The position numbers and the translations under genes are program-made. From Nemophila menziesii (lineage: Eukaryota > Streptophyta > Magnoliopsida > Boraginales > Hydrophyllaceae), in assembly GCA_029959085.1 (NCBI GenBank), contig JARWIR010000002.1, positions 79,140,224-79,204,223 of the forward strand: a DNA stretch of 64,000 nucleotides. The letters are read 5' to 3'. The notes below the pieces were generated by a model. That model was not told where the DNA came from. It made no database searches and was given only the letters and a program-made list of their open reading frames with translations. This document shows positions 35,224 through 46,590 of this stretch, piece by piece; positions within the stretch are counted from its first letter, which is position 1; the number at the start of each line of letters is the position of its first letter.

Positions 35224-37338
35224 TGATGTCTCCTCACTTGTGATGATTTAATATTAAGATGAGAAATCATTTTTAGTGATTTAAAAGTCTTTCTAGTCGA
35301 TTTTCTTGTGAAATATTGCACTTTTCTATTTTTAGTCTTGATTTAGTAAATTTTTATTTTTAGAGCATATTGGGTTTAATTATTTATTTAGTGTAAAGCT
35401 TTAAAGATAATTATGGAGATTAATTAGAGTCCAAGTCAAAGTCTAAGAAATAAGGAAAGAAGATAAGCATGGAAATTGGAGATAAGGAAAGAAAAGCTAA
35501 AGTATGAAAAGGAAAAGCTGCCAAATAAATATGAATTTCACCACCCACGACCACAAATAAGCTTATATCTCAAAATCGGTGAGGAATTTGGTAGAATGGT
35601 CAAGAGAAAAGTTAAAGATCTTTCCGAGACGATGAATTTCGACTACTCATACGCGTCAAACAGATAAGAATTGAAGCTGTTAGGACCAAAACAAAAATGG
35701 GGCTGATTTCATATTTTAGGGTTACGAATTTGAGTTGGGCTAGGAGTCCACTACTTACTTTCTCCTTCAAGAAAACGAATTAGGCTTCTTTACACCTATA
35801 AATACACTCTTATATCACTTGTAAATCATCCTTGCCTCATAGTAATTAGTCCTTAGGTTTATTATCATCAAAATTATTGTAGAAAGCAAGATGAAGTCTT
35901 CTATTATTTCTTTTAGTTTATTTCCTTCAGGTATAAACTCATTTTCCCATAGCTTGGGTTTTGCATCATGTATAATCTATGAATTCTATTTTCTTTCTAT
36001 CTAAGTTTCTTTGGAAATTATATGTTTTAATCTGATATTAGCTTCTTACCTATATATTTGTTTATCTGTTTTGATTTAATGATTGTTTTCCTTGCTAGTG
36101 CACGAGTATAGGATTACCTTAATAGTAGTTAGATGATCACCTTAGTTGGGTGTCTAATTATTGAAGCACCACATAACGTCTAGTGTCGATATTGGTCTTG
36201 ACAACACTAATTCTAGCTAGATAGTCATTAGGGTATAGTTTAACCACTATCACCATGTTTGGAATTAATTGCTTAGGAACCTAGTAGCGCAGGAAAACCC
36301 TATTTAAACCAGCCTCGTTAGGGATCGCAATGGTTACGGTTAAAAACCGAAACCGATGATAACCGGACCGATTACAAACCGAATTATATAACCGTGGTTA
36401 AAACCATTAGGTTATGGTTTTGAAAAGTGTAACTGATGGTTATAACAGCTAGGTTATGGTTTTTAATAAAAATAAAACCAAAAAACCGAAAACCGTTTAT
36501 TATTATATATATTTTCAAATTTTATAATAATTTATGTTAAATTAGATATACTGAAATTCGAAAAGTAAAATCAAAATAATAGATTTAACCAATTAAATAA
36601 TAATATGCAATATAATTAAATACCAACACAATTTTTTATAAACCTTGTAGTTTTCTTTTATATATGTGGTTTTATTTTATGAAATTTAATATATTTATAA
36701 AATTTTCATTTGAATATGGTTAAAAACCGCAATACCGTATAAAAACCCGAAACCGAATAATACGGTTACGTTTTAAAAAATGTAACCGATGGTTAAAACC
36801 GTTAGGATATGGTTTTTATTTATGAATACGGTTATGGTTATGGTTTTTGGAAATTTTGCAAAAAACCGATCTGTTACCATCCCTAAGCCTCGTGGTGTGT
36901 CCGTAGCCCCCTTAGTCGCTCTCAAGGTCTAAGGTATGGGAATTTAGAATCCTGACTAAGTATGTAAGAGCTAATTATCTCCCTTATTAACTAGAATTTG
37001 ATAGAAAGAATTAGAAGGATTAGTGCATACTAGCAAAACCTAAGCTATACTTCTCTACTCATATTTCTTATCTTTTATTTTATTGTCTTTAATTTTTCGT
37101 AGTTTAATTAATTATCTCGAATTTATTACCTTTATTTTCTGTCTTTTAATTAATTACTTTCTACTCGTACTATTTGCTCATAACGTATAACACACTAAGT
37201 TTCTGAGAACGAATCTAACTTATCATTAAAACTTGCATACGTCATGTAATACTTGTAGAACTGTGCTTGTCTAGGGTGAAAGTGCATTGTTTTCTGGCTT
37301 ATATTTATCTTATATTTATCACACCCTAGGCGACACCA
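35224..37338 (+). mobile_element. 5' LTR of a plus-strand Athila-type element
   Basis: It begins TGATGTCTCCTCACTTG and ends GGCGACACCA, right before the primer site. Without its 567-bp MITE and one 8-bp duplication it is about 1540 bp. The TATA region 'ctataaatacactc' is near 35798. Confidence 0.9.
36319..36885. mobile_element. hAT-like MITE with perfect 8-bp target duplication
   Basis: AGCCTCGT is at 36311-36318 and 36886-36893. The ends are TAGGGATCGCAATGG and CCATCCCTA. The interior is crowded with GGTTAAAACC / AACCGAAACC words in both orientations, which makes much of the element able to fold back. Confidence 0.93.
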
Positions 37339-37344
37339 AGTTTT

Positions 37345-37362
37345 TGGCGCCGCTGCCGGGGA
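37345..37362 (+). other. Primer binding site (tRNA-Asp type)
   Basis: TGGCGCCGCTGCCGGGGA, identical to the site at 402, six bases after the LTR end. Confidence 0.9.
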
Positions 37363-37493
37363 CTTGTGTCTCGTTAGCGTGTGGGCTATCTATTTCGAGT
37401 AGTAGTTTTTAGTTAATTTTTATTTTTTAGTATTTAGTTTTATTTTTCCAGATTTACGCTTGTGGTTTGCTTTAGTCTTTACAGGTTTCAACC

Positions 37494-38898
37494 GTGTTTA
37501 ATTCTTGGCCTCCGTTACCGGAGCCTGAGAGAAGCTTCAGAGGTTATAACAGACGTATCCGAGAGGAAAACGCCTTAAGAAGAGCGATGGCAAATCCAGT
37601 AGATCCACCACTTGTCCCAGGAGGACAACAACAACAACCACCACTGGTAGGAGGTAACGGAAATAACAATAATCAGAACAAAGTTGAGCAAGACCTCCCA
37701 GGCTTGAGGGTACCGTTTCATGTTCAACCATTAGGTTACCGTCCTCTAGAGATCCAGAATATTAAATTTAGACCCGATCCAGGCATGCTCAGTCAATTTC
37801 AAAGTTTTGGACTCTACAGTGGTACATCAATTCAAGATCCGGTAAGAGCGATTTAGAAGTTTATGTAGATTTGTGATGCTTATGTTACTCCAGGCATTAC
37901 ACGCGAGAAACTGTATTGTCATATGTTTTCGTTCTTTCTGACCGGTAGAGCTGGTGAGTGGCTAGATAGGCAACCACTAGGTACAATCAATACTTGGACA
38001 GAACTTCAAACTGCATTCTTTAACTGTTTTTATCTGAAGAGTATGAGACTCAAAGACCAAAGCGAGCTTACAAAGTTTTGTCAAGAGAACAGAGAAGAAG
38101 TAGGAGAAGCATGGACAAGGTTTCAACAGAAGTTAGCTAGATGTCCGCTCCATGGTTACACCCCATCTCTACAGGTAGCTATATTCTATGAAGGTATCAA
38201 TAGAGAAAGTAGATTGAAGGTAGATAACCTTGGGAAGGGAAATTTCGTGTCCATGGATCCTGCTGAAGCCACCAAAGGTTTAGAAAATATTATAGAACAA
38301 GAAAGGAGTTGGCCATCTTCGCGAGCTCCTATTACAAATGCCCGAGGTACGCTTCGATTAGACGCAGAAACTGCAAACTCAACTCAATTATCCACATAAG
38401 AGAATCAAATCAAAGAACTTAAGCTTGAGATGCAGAGAAATTTAGCCGCAACAAATATAGTGCAAGAAGCACAAGGTTGTCCACAGTGTGGGGTTATGAA
38501 TCATACATAGGAAGAGTGCGAAGGAAATCTACAATCTGTTTATTTCATATCCAACCGAGGAGGTTATCAATTTGGTAACAGGAATCATCCGGGTATGCAG
38601 TACTCAAATCCACAGGGGGCCACTAATCCTGGTCATTATCAACCACATCCCCAGAATAACTCTTTCCAACCAAGAGGTAAGTATCAAAATCAATATCAAA
38701 ATTGACCTGCTCTTCCACAACAACATGTTCAAGATGCCTATACCGAGTCATTAGCTCAGAAAGCTCTACCACAGTATCCTCATGAGGGAGCTGTGGATAA
38801 TCAACAATTGACGAAATTTATGGATCTTATGACCACTAATATGCATTCCCAGAGTGAGAAGTTACGAACAAGAAGCTTCAATTCAGATTTTAGGTACT
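37494..38898 (+). pseudogene. Athila-type gag with five in-frame stops, cut by a reversed element
   Basis: One frame runs the whole length without a shift: a Pro/Asn-rich start, then FHVQPLGYRPLEIQN and the capsid core MFSFFLTGRAGEWLD and GEAWTRFQQKLARCPLHGY. It continues with IIEQERSWPSSRAP and a CCHC knuckle C-P-Q-C-G-V-M-N-H-T-stop-E-E-C. Stops are at 37854, 37866, 38397, 38508 and 38703. The stop at 37866 replaces a Gln seen in the gag at 522; the knuckle stop sits where Trp is usual. The reading opens at GTG (37494), perhaps a mutated ATG. It ends where the minus-strand LTR begins (38899). Gag would package the element RNA; this copy is dead. Confidence 0.88.
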
Positions 38899-41800
38899 TG
38901 GTGGTCCTTTGTGTGTTCTAAAATAAATGCAATAAGTAAGTGAACCACAACCGCAAGTGTACGGTTGTCCCAAGTAATAATAGTGATAACAGATTCGTTC
39001 TCAGGGACGGTTTGGTTAATTACAATGCTTATCAAGTAATGAATGGTTTCACTTATGAAGGCAATTAAAAGGTTTAATAGTTGATTGGTTGGTTTGTATT
39101 AATTCTAAGGATGAAAGACTAATGCGAAAATGTAAATAAATAACTAAACCGCAAGTAAATAAAGGTAAGACGCAAGTATGAGCAGGCAGTACTTGAGAGA
39201 CGCAAGGGATCCTCCTAACTCTATTTCATATCATATGTTGTTTAAGGGTCAAATTGGTCAATTGACATTGGTCGGGATTCAAGAGTCTTTGTACCCCCGT
39301 CAGGGTGGACTACAAAGCTATTCTAGAGTGTCACTAGTCCCGTTAGGGTAAATATGATCCACTTTCGAATGATTAAGCTAAATCACCTCATTGGCCCTAA
39401 GATTAACTACGCTCGTCAAAGTCAAATAGTTTATACCTTATATTGAGTAATTAATTCCATACCTAAACCCTCTGTCAGGATGATCCACATGTCACATATG
39501 TGGAATAGCTAAGGTACTAACACCTATTCTTAGTTAGCTACTCCAAAAACAGTAAATAATCACTAATTACATAATAATGTAAAAGACCCAATTCGATTTG
39601 ATTAATTAAAACCCAAATTCAAACATATGAAATTCAATAGTTTTAGAATTCACCCTGGTGGGGGCAAAGGTGTGATAAAATAATAGATAAATAAAGATAA
39701 TAATAAAGAGCACACGCCCTTGAGAACCACGGAACTCACTGCAAGTATCACAGATCGTTTGCAAGTTTTAATGATAAGTCAAGTTCGTTCGCAGGGATTG
39801 TATCCGTTAGATCTACTTATATTTAACAAGCGTAGATGAATTTATATGTTTAGAATAAAATATAATAAGAGGAATAACTATTTGATATAAATAAATAAAT
39901 AAGAATGCAGATAAATAAATATGGATGTAAGTCTAATAGATCAGGATTAATATTATGAGTCTATTTTACTAAATTGTTATTCTAACCTGTCACAGATTAA
40001 GCATTATATATTAACCAGGATTCTAAATTCTACCTAGCCTTTTCAATGCTTAGGAGCAACCTCTCCACTACTAGGGATTCCTAAGTTATGATTGGTGATT
40101 AAATCAAACCTTTATGGCTATCTAGTTAGGCAAAGGATCAAAACTAGACGATTATGTGGTGTTGTCAATAACTAAGAATAATCCTAAAGTTGGCCAAATC
40201 TAGGGTTGTAACAATAAGTCAAAACACATAATAACAATATACGCCAAACTCAATCAATTAAAATAACAAATAGTATTATGGAATTTAAGACAAAATAATA
40301 ACCCAACAATTAAAAGTAAAACTTACAAAATAAAAGTTTAGAAAGATGGTTGAGCATAAATCTATAGCTAATTACCCTAAATATAGAGAAGGTGAGATGT
40401 AGAAGAGGAGTTTGTCACTCTCCAACTTCTTCTTCTTGTCTTCCTCTATAGGTCAGCTTGCTTCTTGGATGAATAGCTTGATACTAAGGATTAATAATTG
40501 TATAAGGACTAAGCCATTATTTAAAACTGAGAAAATACAAGCAAGGACTAAGCCTAAGCTTGAAACTGAGCAAGGACATGTTTACAATGGTATAAGGGTG
40601 TATTTATAGGTGTTTAGGAACCCTAATTCGTTTTCTTGAAGGAGAAGGAAAGTAATGGACTCCTAGCCCAACTCAAATTCGTAGGTAGATAAGGATAATT
40701 ACTGCTGACTTGTTTTTACCATATCATCTTCGTTACTGGACCGTTTTTGACCCATAAGATGTCAAAAGAATCCTCACTGAATTATCTACGTCCCTACGAA
40801 AGGGATATTCCAGAATCGGCTCGGTTTTGGAGTTATCACCACTTCTTTAGACTTAGGTATAGAAATTCAGATTTATTTGTCAGCTTTTCCTTTTCCTAAT
40901 TGAACTCTGTTTCCTTCTATCTCCAGATTTCCTCAAGATCTTCTTTCCTTATCTTTAGATTTGACTTGGAATCTACTTTATTTCCATATTATCTTTAAAG
41001 CTTCACACTAAATAAATAATTAAACCCAATATGCTCTAAAAATATTATTTTACTAAATCAAGACTCAAAATAGGAAAGTGCACTATTTCTCAAGAAAATC
41101 AATTAGAAAGACTTCTAAATCACTAAAAATGATGTCTCATCTTAACATAAATCTATCACAAATGAGTAGACATCACACCCATTAAGCATTCTCAAGTACT
41201 TAAAGGATTTAACTCATAATCAAATGAAAAACAAAAACTAAATTAAAAGAAGAATTCATATTGTTTTACATGAAGAACTTAAAGAAAAACCTAATTGCGG
41301 AATTGAGTTAGCTGTGAGTTGGAGATATAGACCGTCTCCAGTTCTCTAGCTTTCCTGCTTCCTTGCTTTGACTTCTCTCTGATGTTTTCTTTTGTAAAAA
41401 ATGAATTGTATATAAAATAGAAGTCAAAACCCCTATTTATACTTATAAATTCGGACCAGGCCTTTAGGTTAATGATTAAATGAAATAATAAAGGCTCAAG
41501 TCCATTATCTTAGACCAAAATCCCGTAACTGCTGCACCACCTTCACTAAAACAGCTCTAGCCGATTCGTTATAACTCCGATTGACCTTAAATCACTTGCT
41601 AAATTTCCGTAACTCGATAAGGAACATAATCTCTTCAAAGATCAGCGGCTAAATCAACTCATAAGTGCCTCGAAATCAGCAATCTTTGGCCTGTTTCCAG
41701 ATTTGCAGCTTCAAAATATAATTCTTTTCGGGATTTATCTTCAAGGTTTGACTCCATATCACAATCTTTGACTTTCTTCTCGGATTCCTCTTCTAGCTAA

Positions 41801-41995
41801 CATTCAAAACCTACAAACTTTTCACTAAAATACACAATATTACGCGCAAAAGCTTAATAAATAAAAAATGCTAGAAATAAAAGAGGAAATTTGGATTATT
41901 GCATATTTAGTCCAAAAGTCTATCAAAATAAACGAATAAACACAAAAAATGATGTCTCCCAAGGGCATAAAATTAGAACATTTAGGGAGACATCA
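38899..41995 (-). mobile_element. 3' LTR of a minus-strand Athila-type element, itself split by an LTR
   Basis: On the minus strand it starts TGATGTCTCCCTAAATG (ending at 41995) and runs to the complement of TGGTGGTCC at 38899. Without the nested LTR and its duplication it is 1572 bp, matching 33182-34743. It is preceded on its own strand by a polypurine tract, so it is the 3' LTR of the element at 41996-46590. Confidence 0.9.
39656..41175 (-). mobile_element. Solo LTR nested in the minus-strand LTR
   Basis: It starts on the plus strand with TGGTGGGGGCAAAGG and ends GAGTAGACATCA, 1520 bp. The duplication CACCC is at 39651-39655 and 41176-41180. Read on the minus strand it is a short-subfamily LTR. 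Confidence 0.95.
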
Positions 41996-42012
41996 AGACC
42001 CCCAACTCAAAC
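41996..42012 (-). other. Polypurine tract of the minus-strand Athila-type element
   Basis: On the minus strand GTTTGAGTTGGGGGTCT immediately precedes the LTR start, as required for plus-strand DNA priming in reverse transcription. Confidence 0.8.
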
Positions 42013-43584
42013 CTTTGTCGTCCCGACAAAGCCAAATTAAAACAAAGGGGTAAGAAAGTCATTGCAATAGAAGGTAGAAGCTAGCAAATAAACCTAAAGC
42101 AATTCTTAAAATAAATCTCATATAGCAAAATTCTAGGAACTAATATACACATACACCTATCATTCAAAATCGAACATAATAATCTCAATCATAAAATTAA
42201 ATTAGCAATGCTTGAAGGTTACACTTGTACTCATCTCTTTATGATGGCTATAGGTTGTTCCTCAATCCTATCTCGCTTTGAACGCTCCACTAAGTATATT
42301 CCCTATGAACAGAATCATAAATTCACTATGCACTTAGGAATCACGAGGACTTTACGGTTTTAGCGTAGGCTTAGGGATGGTGTGGTATGTATATTTGGTA
42401 AATTTGAAGTGAGCTTTTGGCTCTCTCCTCACTTACCATCAACAACTGTCCACGAGCTCTTGAGTTTACACTCATATAATGTTCTCACTCAACCCATTTG
42501 ACGCGCTAATGTTGCATCCCCAATGTCAACCCAATATATACTAAGATGGTTTCCAAAAATATTCCACTTTGCCGGTTTATTTTATTCTTTCTTTCTTTTT
42601 ATTTTCTTTTTCATTTTTTTTGTACAAGATACCCATGACCATCCTTTTGATGTGAAAGGTCATGTCTCTTATAATTCTTTTCTTTTTCTCTTTTTTTTTT
42701 AAATCCCGGCAAAGGGTTACAAATAATAATATCATCTTTTATTTTTGTGCCTCAATACAAACATATAAATCCCCACCCAAGGAATTTTCCCAAATGTGGA
42801 CCCTCCACCCCAAACTCAAGCTCGAGACAGGTCTCGGGATCGTGATTCAAGTGCGGGTCATTTGGTCATGCCTAATAATCTAAGGGATAATGGGCTTATA
42901 TCGTGGCTACAAAAGAAAAGGCTTAAGGCTCAAAATTGGGCTAAGACGGATAAAATTAATATAAGGGATAACAAGCTAAAAGGCTACAAATGGCTAACAA
43001 AGAACTGCCCCTATCATTTTCCTAAGTACATAGTTCGTCTTTAGTTCATATCTAAGTGGGGTATCTACTAATTAGGATTTCACGTTCTGCACACCAAACA
43101 TATTCCTTAAGTACAAGCTTACTTCATTTGCATTGTTCATTAATTTTTCCTATCAATTACCTATGTTCGCATGCAATTCTAAGTGCGTTTTATATTATTC
43201 CCTAAAGTTCACTATTTACTATCATAGATTTACTAAAAGTATGCTTAAAGGAGCATTTAAAATCTTCTACAGTTTAACGCAGTTCCGAAATTATTTTATT
43301 GAAAGCAATTAAAAACACATAACACATAAAAACTGGGATGAGGCAACGAACCCCACCCCAAACTCAAAAATGAGCGTGTCCCCACGACTCGAAAAAGACT
43401 CAACGCAATAAAAGAAACTAAACTAAACTAAAACGCGGAAGGGATAGAAAACGTATCTCAACCAGCGCGTGGCTGGTCATCGGTGTTGCGCCCATGAACT
43501 TTTTCCTTTGTAAGTAAACCATAGGTGGCGTGTTGAATGGTGCTCACCCCCATTAGCATGTTTCGGAGAAGTTCTAGCTTTTTT
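42013..43584 (-). other. Non-coding 3' region of the minus-strand Athila-type element
   Basis: No credible ORF. Two further purine motifs of the form GAGTTTGGGGTGG occur on the minus strand near 42810-42824 and 43350-43366. T-rich runs lie near 42580-42710. Confidence 0.6.
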
Positions 43585-44774
43585 TTAACGTTTCCAAAAG
43601 AAGCAATCATCTTCACTTGGTTCTCTTCCAACCTTAACTTTTGCTTCCAACTCGTGATCGATATGCCTCTTTTTCTTTGGAGGAGCTCTAGGAGTTCTTA
43701 CCGCTTTTAATACTTCATCATGAGCATTCTGGATTGAAGCTATACCCATGTTCTCTCCAACTACCACACGGTCAATCTCTGCGTCCTTACGCGGAACTTT
43801 TGCGTCTAGGCATAAAGTAGTGATGGTACAAGGGAATTTGAGATTTTGTTGCGAAGTTGGAATTCTAGCAAATTCCATGATGGTATCATAAATCACACGA
43901 GCAACATCCATTGGTTTCTCCTCAATAATACACTTGATAAACATAAGATGCTCCTTCTTCACTTTCGATATGTGTTTAATTCCGAAGAAGGTAGGGATTA
44001 TGAAACGGGACCATACCTTAGCACACGGTAACAAATTACTGCTATACACCTGTCCAGGATATCTCTCTCCTTCGGGAATTGGGCGAGCCCCATCAATAAG
44101 TACTTTCCCCCAAAGGGATTCATAATCGAAAGACGGTTCATTAAGGGATTCTTGGAAAGGGCATAGTCTAGTAAAGTTGGGTAATTTTAATGATTTTCGA
44201 ATAAGCTCAACGGAGAAAGGAAATACCTTTTTGCAAACTACAACTGCGTCTTTCGAAAAGGCGATGCCTTCATAAAAATCTCGCACCAAGGTAGGAATAT
44301 ACTCAAGCTTCCTTTCTCTTAATTCTTTCCAACCCAACTTGTCACAAGTAATACCATAATCTTTATAAGCACTAGTCATAATACCCTTAGGAAGATTCAT
44401 CTCCTCACCAAACTTCAAGAAATTAATTCTATCACGAACCTGATCATCCCAAGGAACGAAAACTCTCTTTGGCTTTTGAGCCCATACTTTCTTACGCGGA
44501 GGTTTCTGTTGTTGCACGGGTTCTTCGGGAACTTCTTGTTCTGTTTCTTCCTCAATCTCTTCGTCACTTTCTTCCTCACTTTCATCAATTAATCTGCTCT
44601 TTTCGGATTAGCCTTGCTTGGATTCTTCCTTTTCGGAGCAATTGGGATTTGTTCAGTCTTTTTGGAACGCGAATCCGGAATCTCGATTGCTTGTTCTGGG
44701 CTAGCTCCCACAGTGTTCCTATTTCTTGGTAAGTTTCTTCGATAGTTACACATGGAATCGGTTCTGTTAGTCAT
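43585..44774 (-). pseudogene. Athila ORF in env position (putative plant transposon protein), frameshifted
   Basis: On the minus strand an ATG at 44774 opens a basic, Ser/Pro-rich N-terminus. A one-base shift near 44590-44600 leads into an acidic run (ESEEESDEEIEEE) and then a 310-residue frame to 43585. The main domain has WKELRERKLEYIPTLVRDFY, VVVCKKVFPFS, LLPCAKVWSRFIIPTFF, and KKEHLMFIKCIIE with ARVIYDTI. This is the pattern of the uncharacterised 'putative plant transposon protein' domain encoded downstream of pol in Athila elements. I see no signal peptide or membrane segment in it. Function is unknown. It is bracketed by GAGTTCGGGGTG just before the ATG and a purine motif after the end. 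Confidence 0.75.
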
Positions 44775-45164
44775 CTCTTTTCACCCCGAACTCAAAAATT
44801 CAAATAGTGATAAAGCTAGAGAAAAGCTTAGAACTTCGATGTTTTGAGGCTTTAAGCTTGAAGAATATGGTGGAATATGAGATGGGTAAAGGTTAATTGA
44901 GAAGAATTGTGGAATAACTGGGTTTAATTTGAAGGATAGGAAGAAGAAATTTTTGGAGAAAAGATGAAATTTGATGATGTTTTGGAGAAGATATGAGTTG
45001 ATTGTGTGTTTTTGTGATGAGAGAAGGCTTGGTTTGATGATTTTATAGCTGTTTAGTGATGATTTTCGGAGTAGGTGGAGGCTAGGATTTGAAATAGGAG
45101 GCTAGCTTGGAAAAGAAGGCAAAAAACTAGGTTTTGTAGGCTAAAAACCGCCTCTCGCAACAGC

Positions 45165-45570
45165 GCGCCGGCTAGACGGTGGCTGACCGGCATGCCGGTC
45201 GCGATGGCAGCGAAAAATAAATTACTAAATTCGATTTTTTATTTTTTTACCTCAGACGCAAGCCATCTTGCGTCATTGCTGACGCAATGACCAAAGAGTT
45301 CCTTCGTCATTGGCCGGTATGCCGGCGGCATGTCGCTGGCGCTTTCTCAGACGCAGCGTCGTTGCGTCATTGCTGACGTAGTGGTCAGAAACTTCTCCTT
45401 CACTGGCCGGCTAGCCGGTCATCTGACCGGCATGCCGGCGGTTCCTCGTTGGCGCATTCTGAGACGCAGTCATGCTGCGTCATTGCTGACGCAGTGGTCA
45501 GAGAGTTGGGGTCTCTCAGCTCGTTTGGCCGGTATGCCGGCCAGCTTGCCGGCTAGCCGGTCAAACCTGC
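45165..45570. repeat. CCGG-palindrome minisatellite between pol and the env-position ORF
   Basis: About three units of roughly 97-113 bp start near 45251, 45348 and 45461. Each has 'gacgca...gcgtcattgctgacg' followed by palindromes such as GCCGGTATGCCGGC, GGCCGGCTAGCCGG and GACCGGCATGCCGG. It is strongly GC-rich in an AT-rich window. Short relatives occur in element 1 at 2970-3120. An upstream relative is at 45165-45210. Confidence 0.8.
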
Positions 45571-45798
45571 TGTTGACTCCATAATTTTTCGTTTTCTCAT
45601 CTTTTTTACCCCAAACTCATGACCTTTTTACCCCTGAAATCATCAAAAACAACTACCCTTCCTCATTTCTTAATATTAAACACTAATTTTAACGAAAAAC
45701 AAACTAATTTACACTACAGAAATTGAAATACTTAAACTAATATACAAGAAATTGGCTTTTGTTTAACGTCGTAAAGCTCGACGGGTTACCTCACGCTT

Positions 45799-46590
45799 CT
45801 AAGGAGCTTCGAGGAGGTACATGACCTCTCCGGGATGTGGATCATCTGAGCGATTGGTATCTTCACCTTCATGGTATATCTTTAAACGATGACCGTTCAC
45901 CATGAATGTACGGTTCTCGAGTGGATGTTCTATCTCTATTGCCCCATGAGGTGTAACTTTGGTCAAAATATAAGGTCCTGACCACTTCGATCTTAACTTT
46001 CCCGGATAATTGCTGAACTTTGAGTTATATTTCAACACTTTTTGTCCCACCACAAAATTCTTCTCATGAATCCGATTATCATGCCACCTCTTAGTATTTT
46101 CTTTGTAAAGTTTAGCGTTTTCATAAGCATGTAATCGGAATTCATCAAGCTCATTAAGTTTCATCATTCGATTATGACCGACTAATTTAGTATCTAAGTT
46201 TAACTGCGCAATATCCCAATATGCACCCATTTCAAGCTCAAGAGGTAAGTGACAAGCCTTACCATAAACCATTCGATACGGGGATGCACCAATTGGAGTT
46301 TTGAACGCATTACGATAAACCCATAATGCATCATCTAATTTCATTGACAATTCTTTTCTTGTAGGACAAACGGTTTTCTCTAAAATAGATTTTACCTCGC
46401 GATTTGAGACTTCAGCTTGACCATTGGCTTGTGGATGATAAGCGGTAGATACACGATGTCTCACCCCATATTTCTCTAAGACTGTCTTCAAGTACCTATT
46501 CACGAAATGAGTACCTCCATCGCTAATAATTACTCTCGGAGTACCATGTCTAGTGAAGATGTGTGATTTAAGAAACTTAATTACTACTCT
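45799..46590 (-). pseudogene. Athila-type integrase, C-terminal two thirds (truncated)
   Basis: The minus strand reads HIFTRHGTPRVIISDGGTHF (second catalytic Asp of the D-D-E core), then YGVRHRVSTAYHPQANGQAE with the expected glutamate in the following NREVKSILEKT stretch. KTPIGASPYRMVYGKACHLP follows, then the C-terminal GPYILTKVTPHGAIEIE block, and a stop at 45799. The first part of the integrase, RNase H, reverse transcriptase, protease and gag are absent: recognisable coding stops at about 46590 against copia-like repeat sequence. The remaining frame has no internal stop. Confidence 0.9.

Noticed and set aside
44469..44732. Plus-strand frame opposite the env-position ORF
   Set aside because: Antisense shadow; the minus strand carries the conserved domain.
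45330..45584. 84-codon frame in the CCGG minisatellite
   Set aside because: An open frame in GC-rich repeats; the sequence is explained by the minisatellite.
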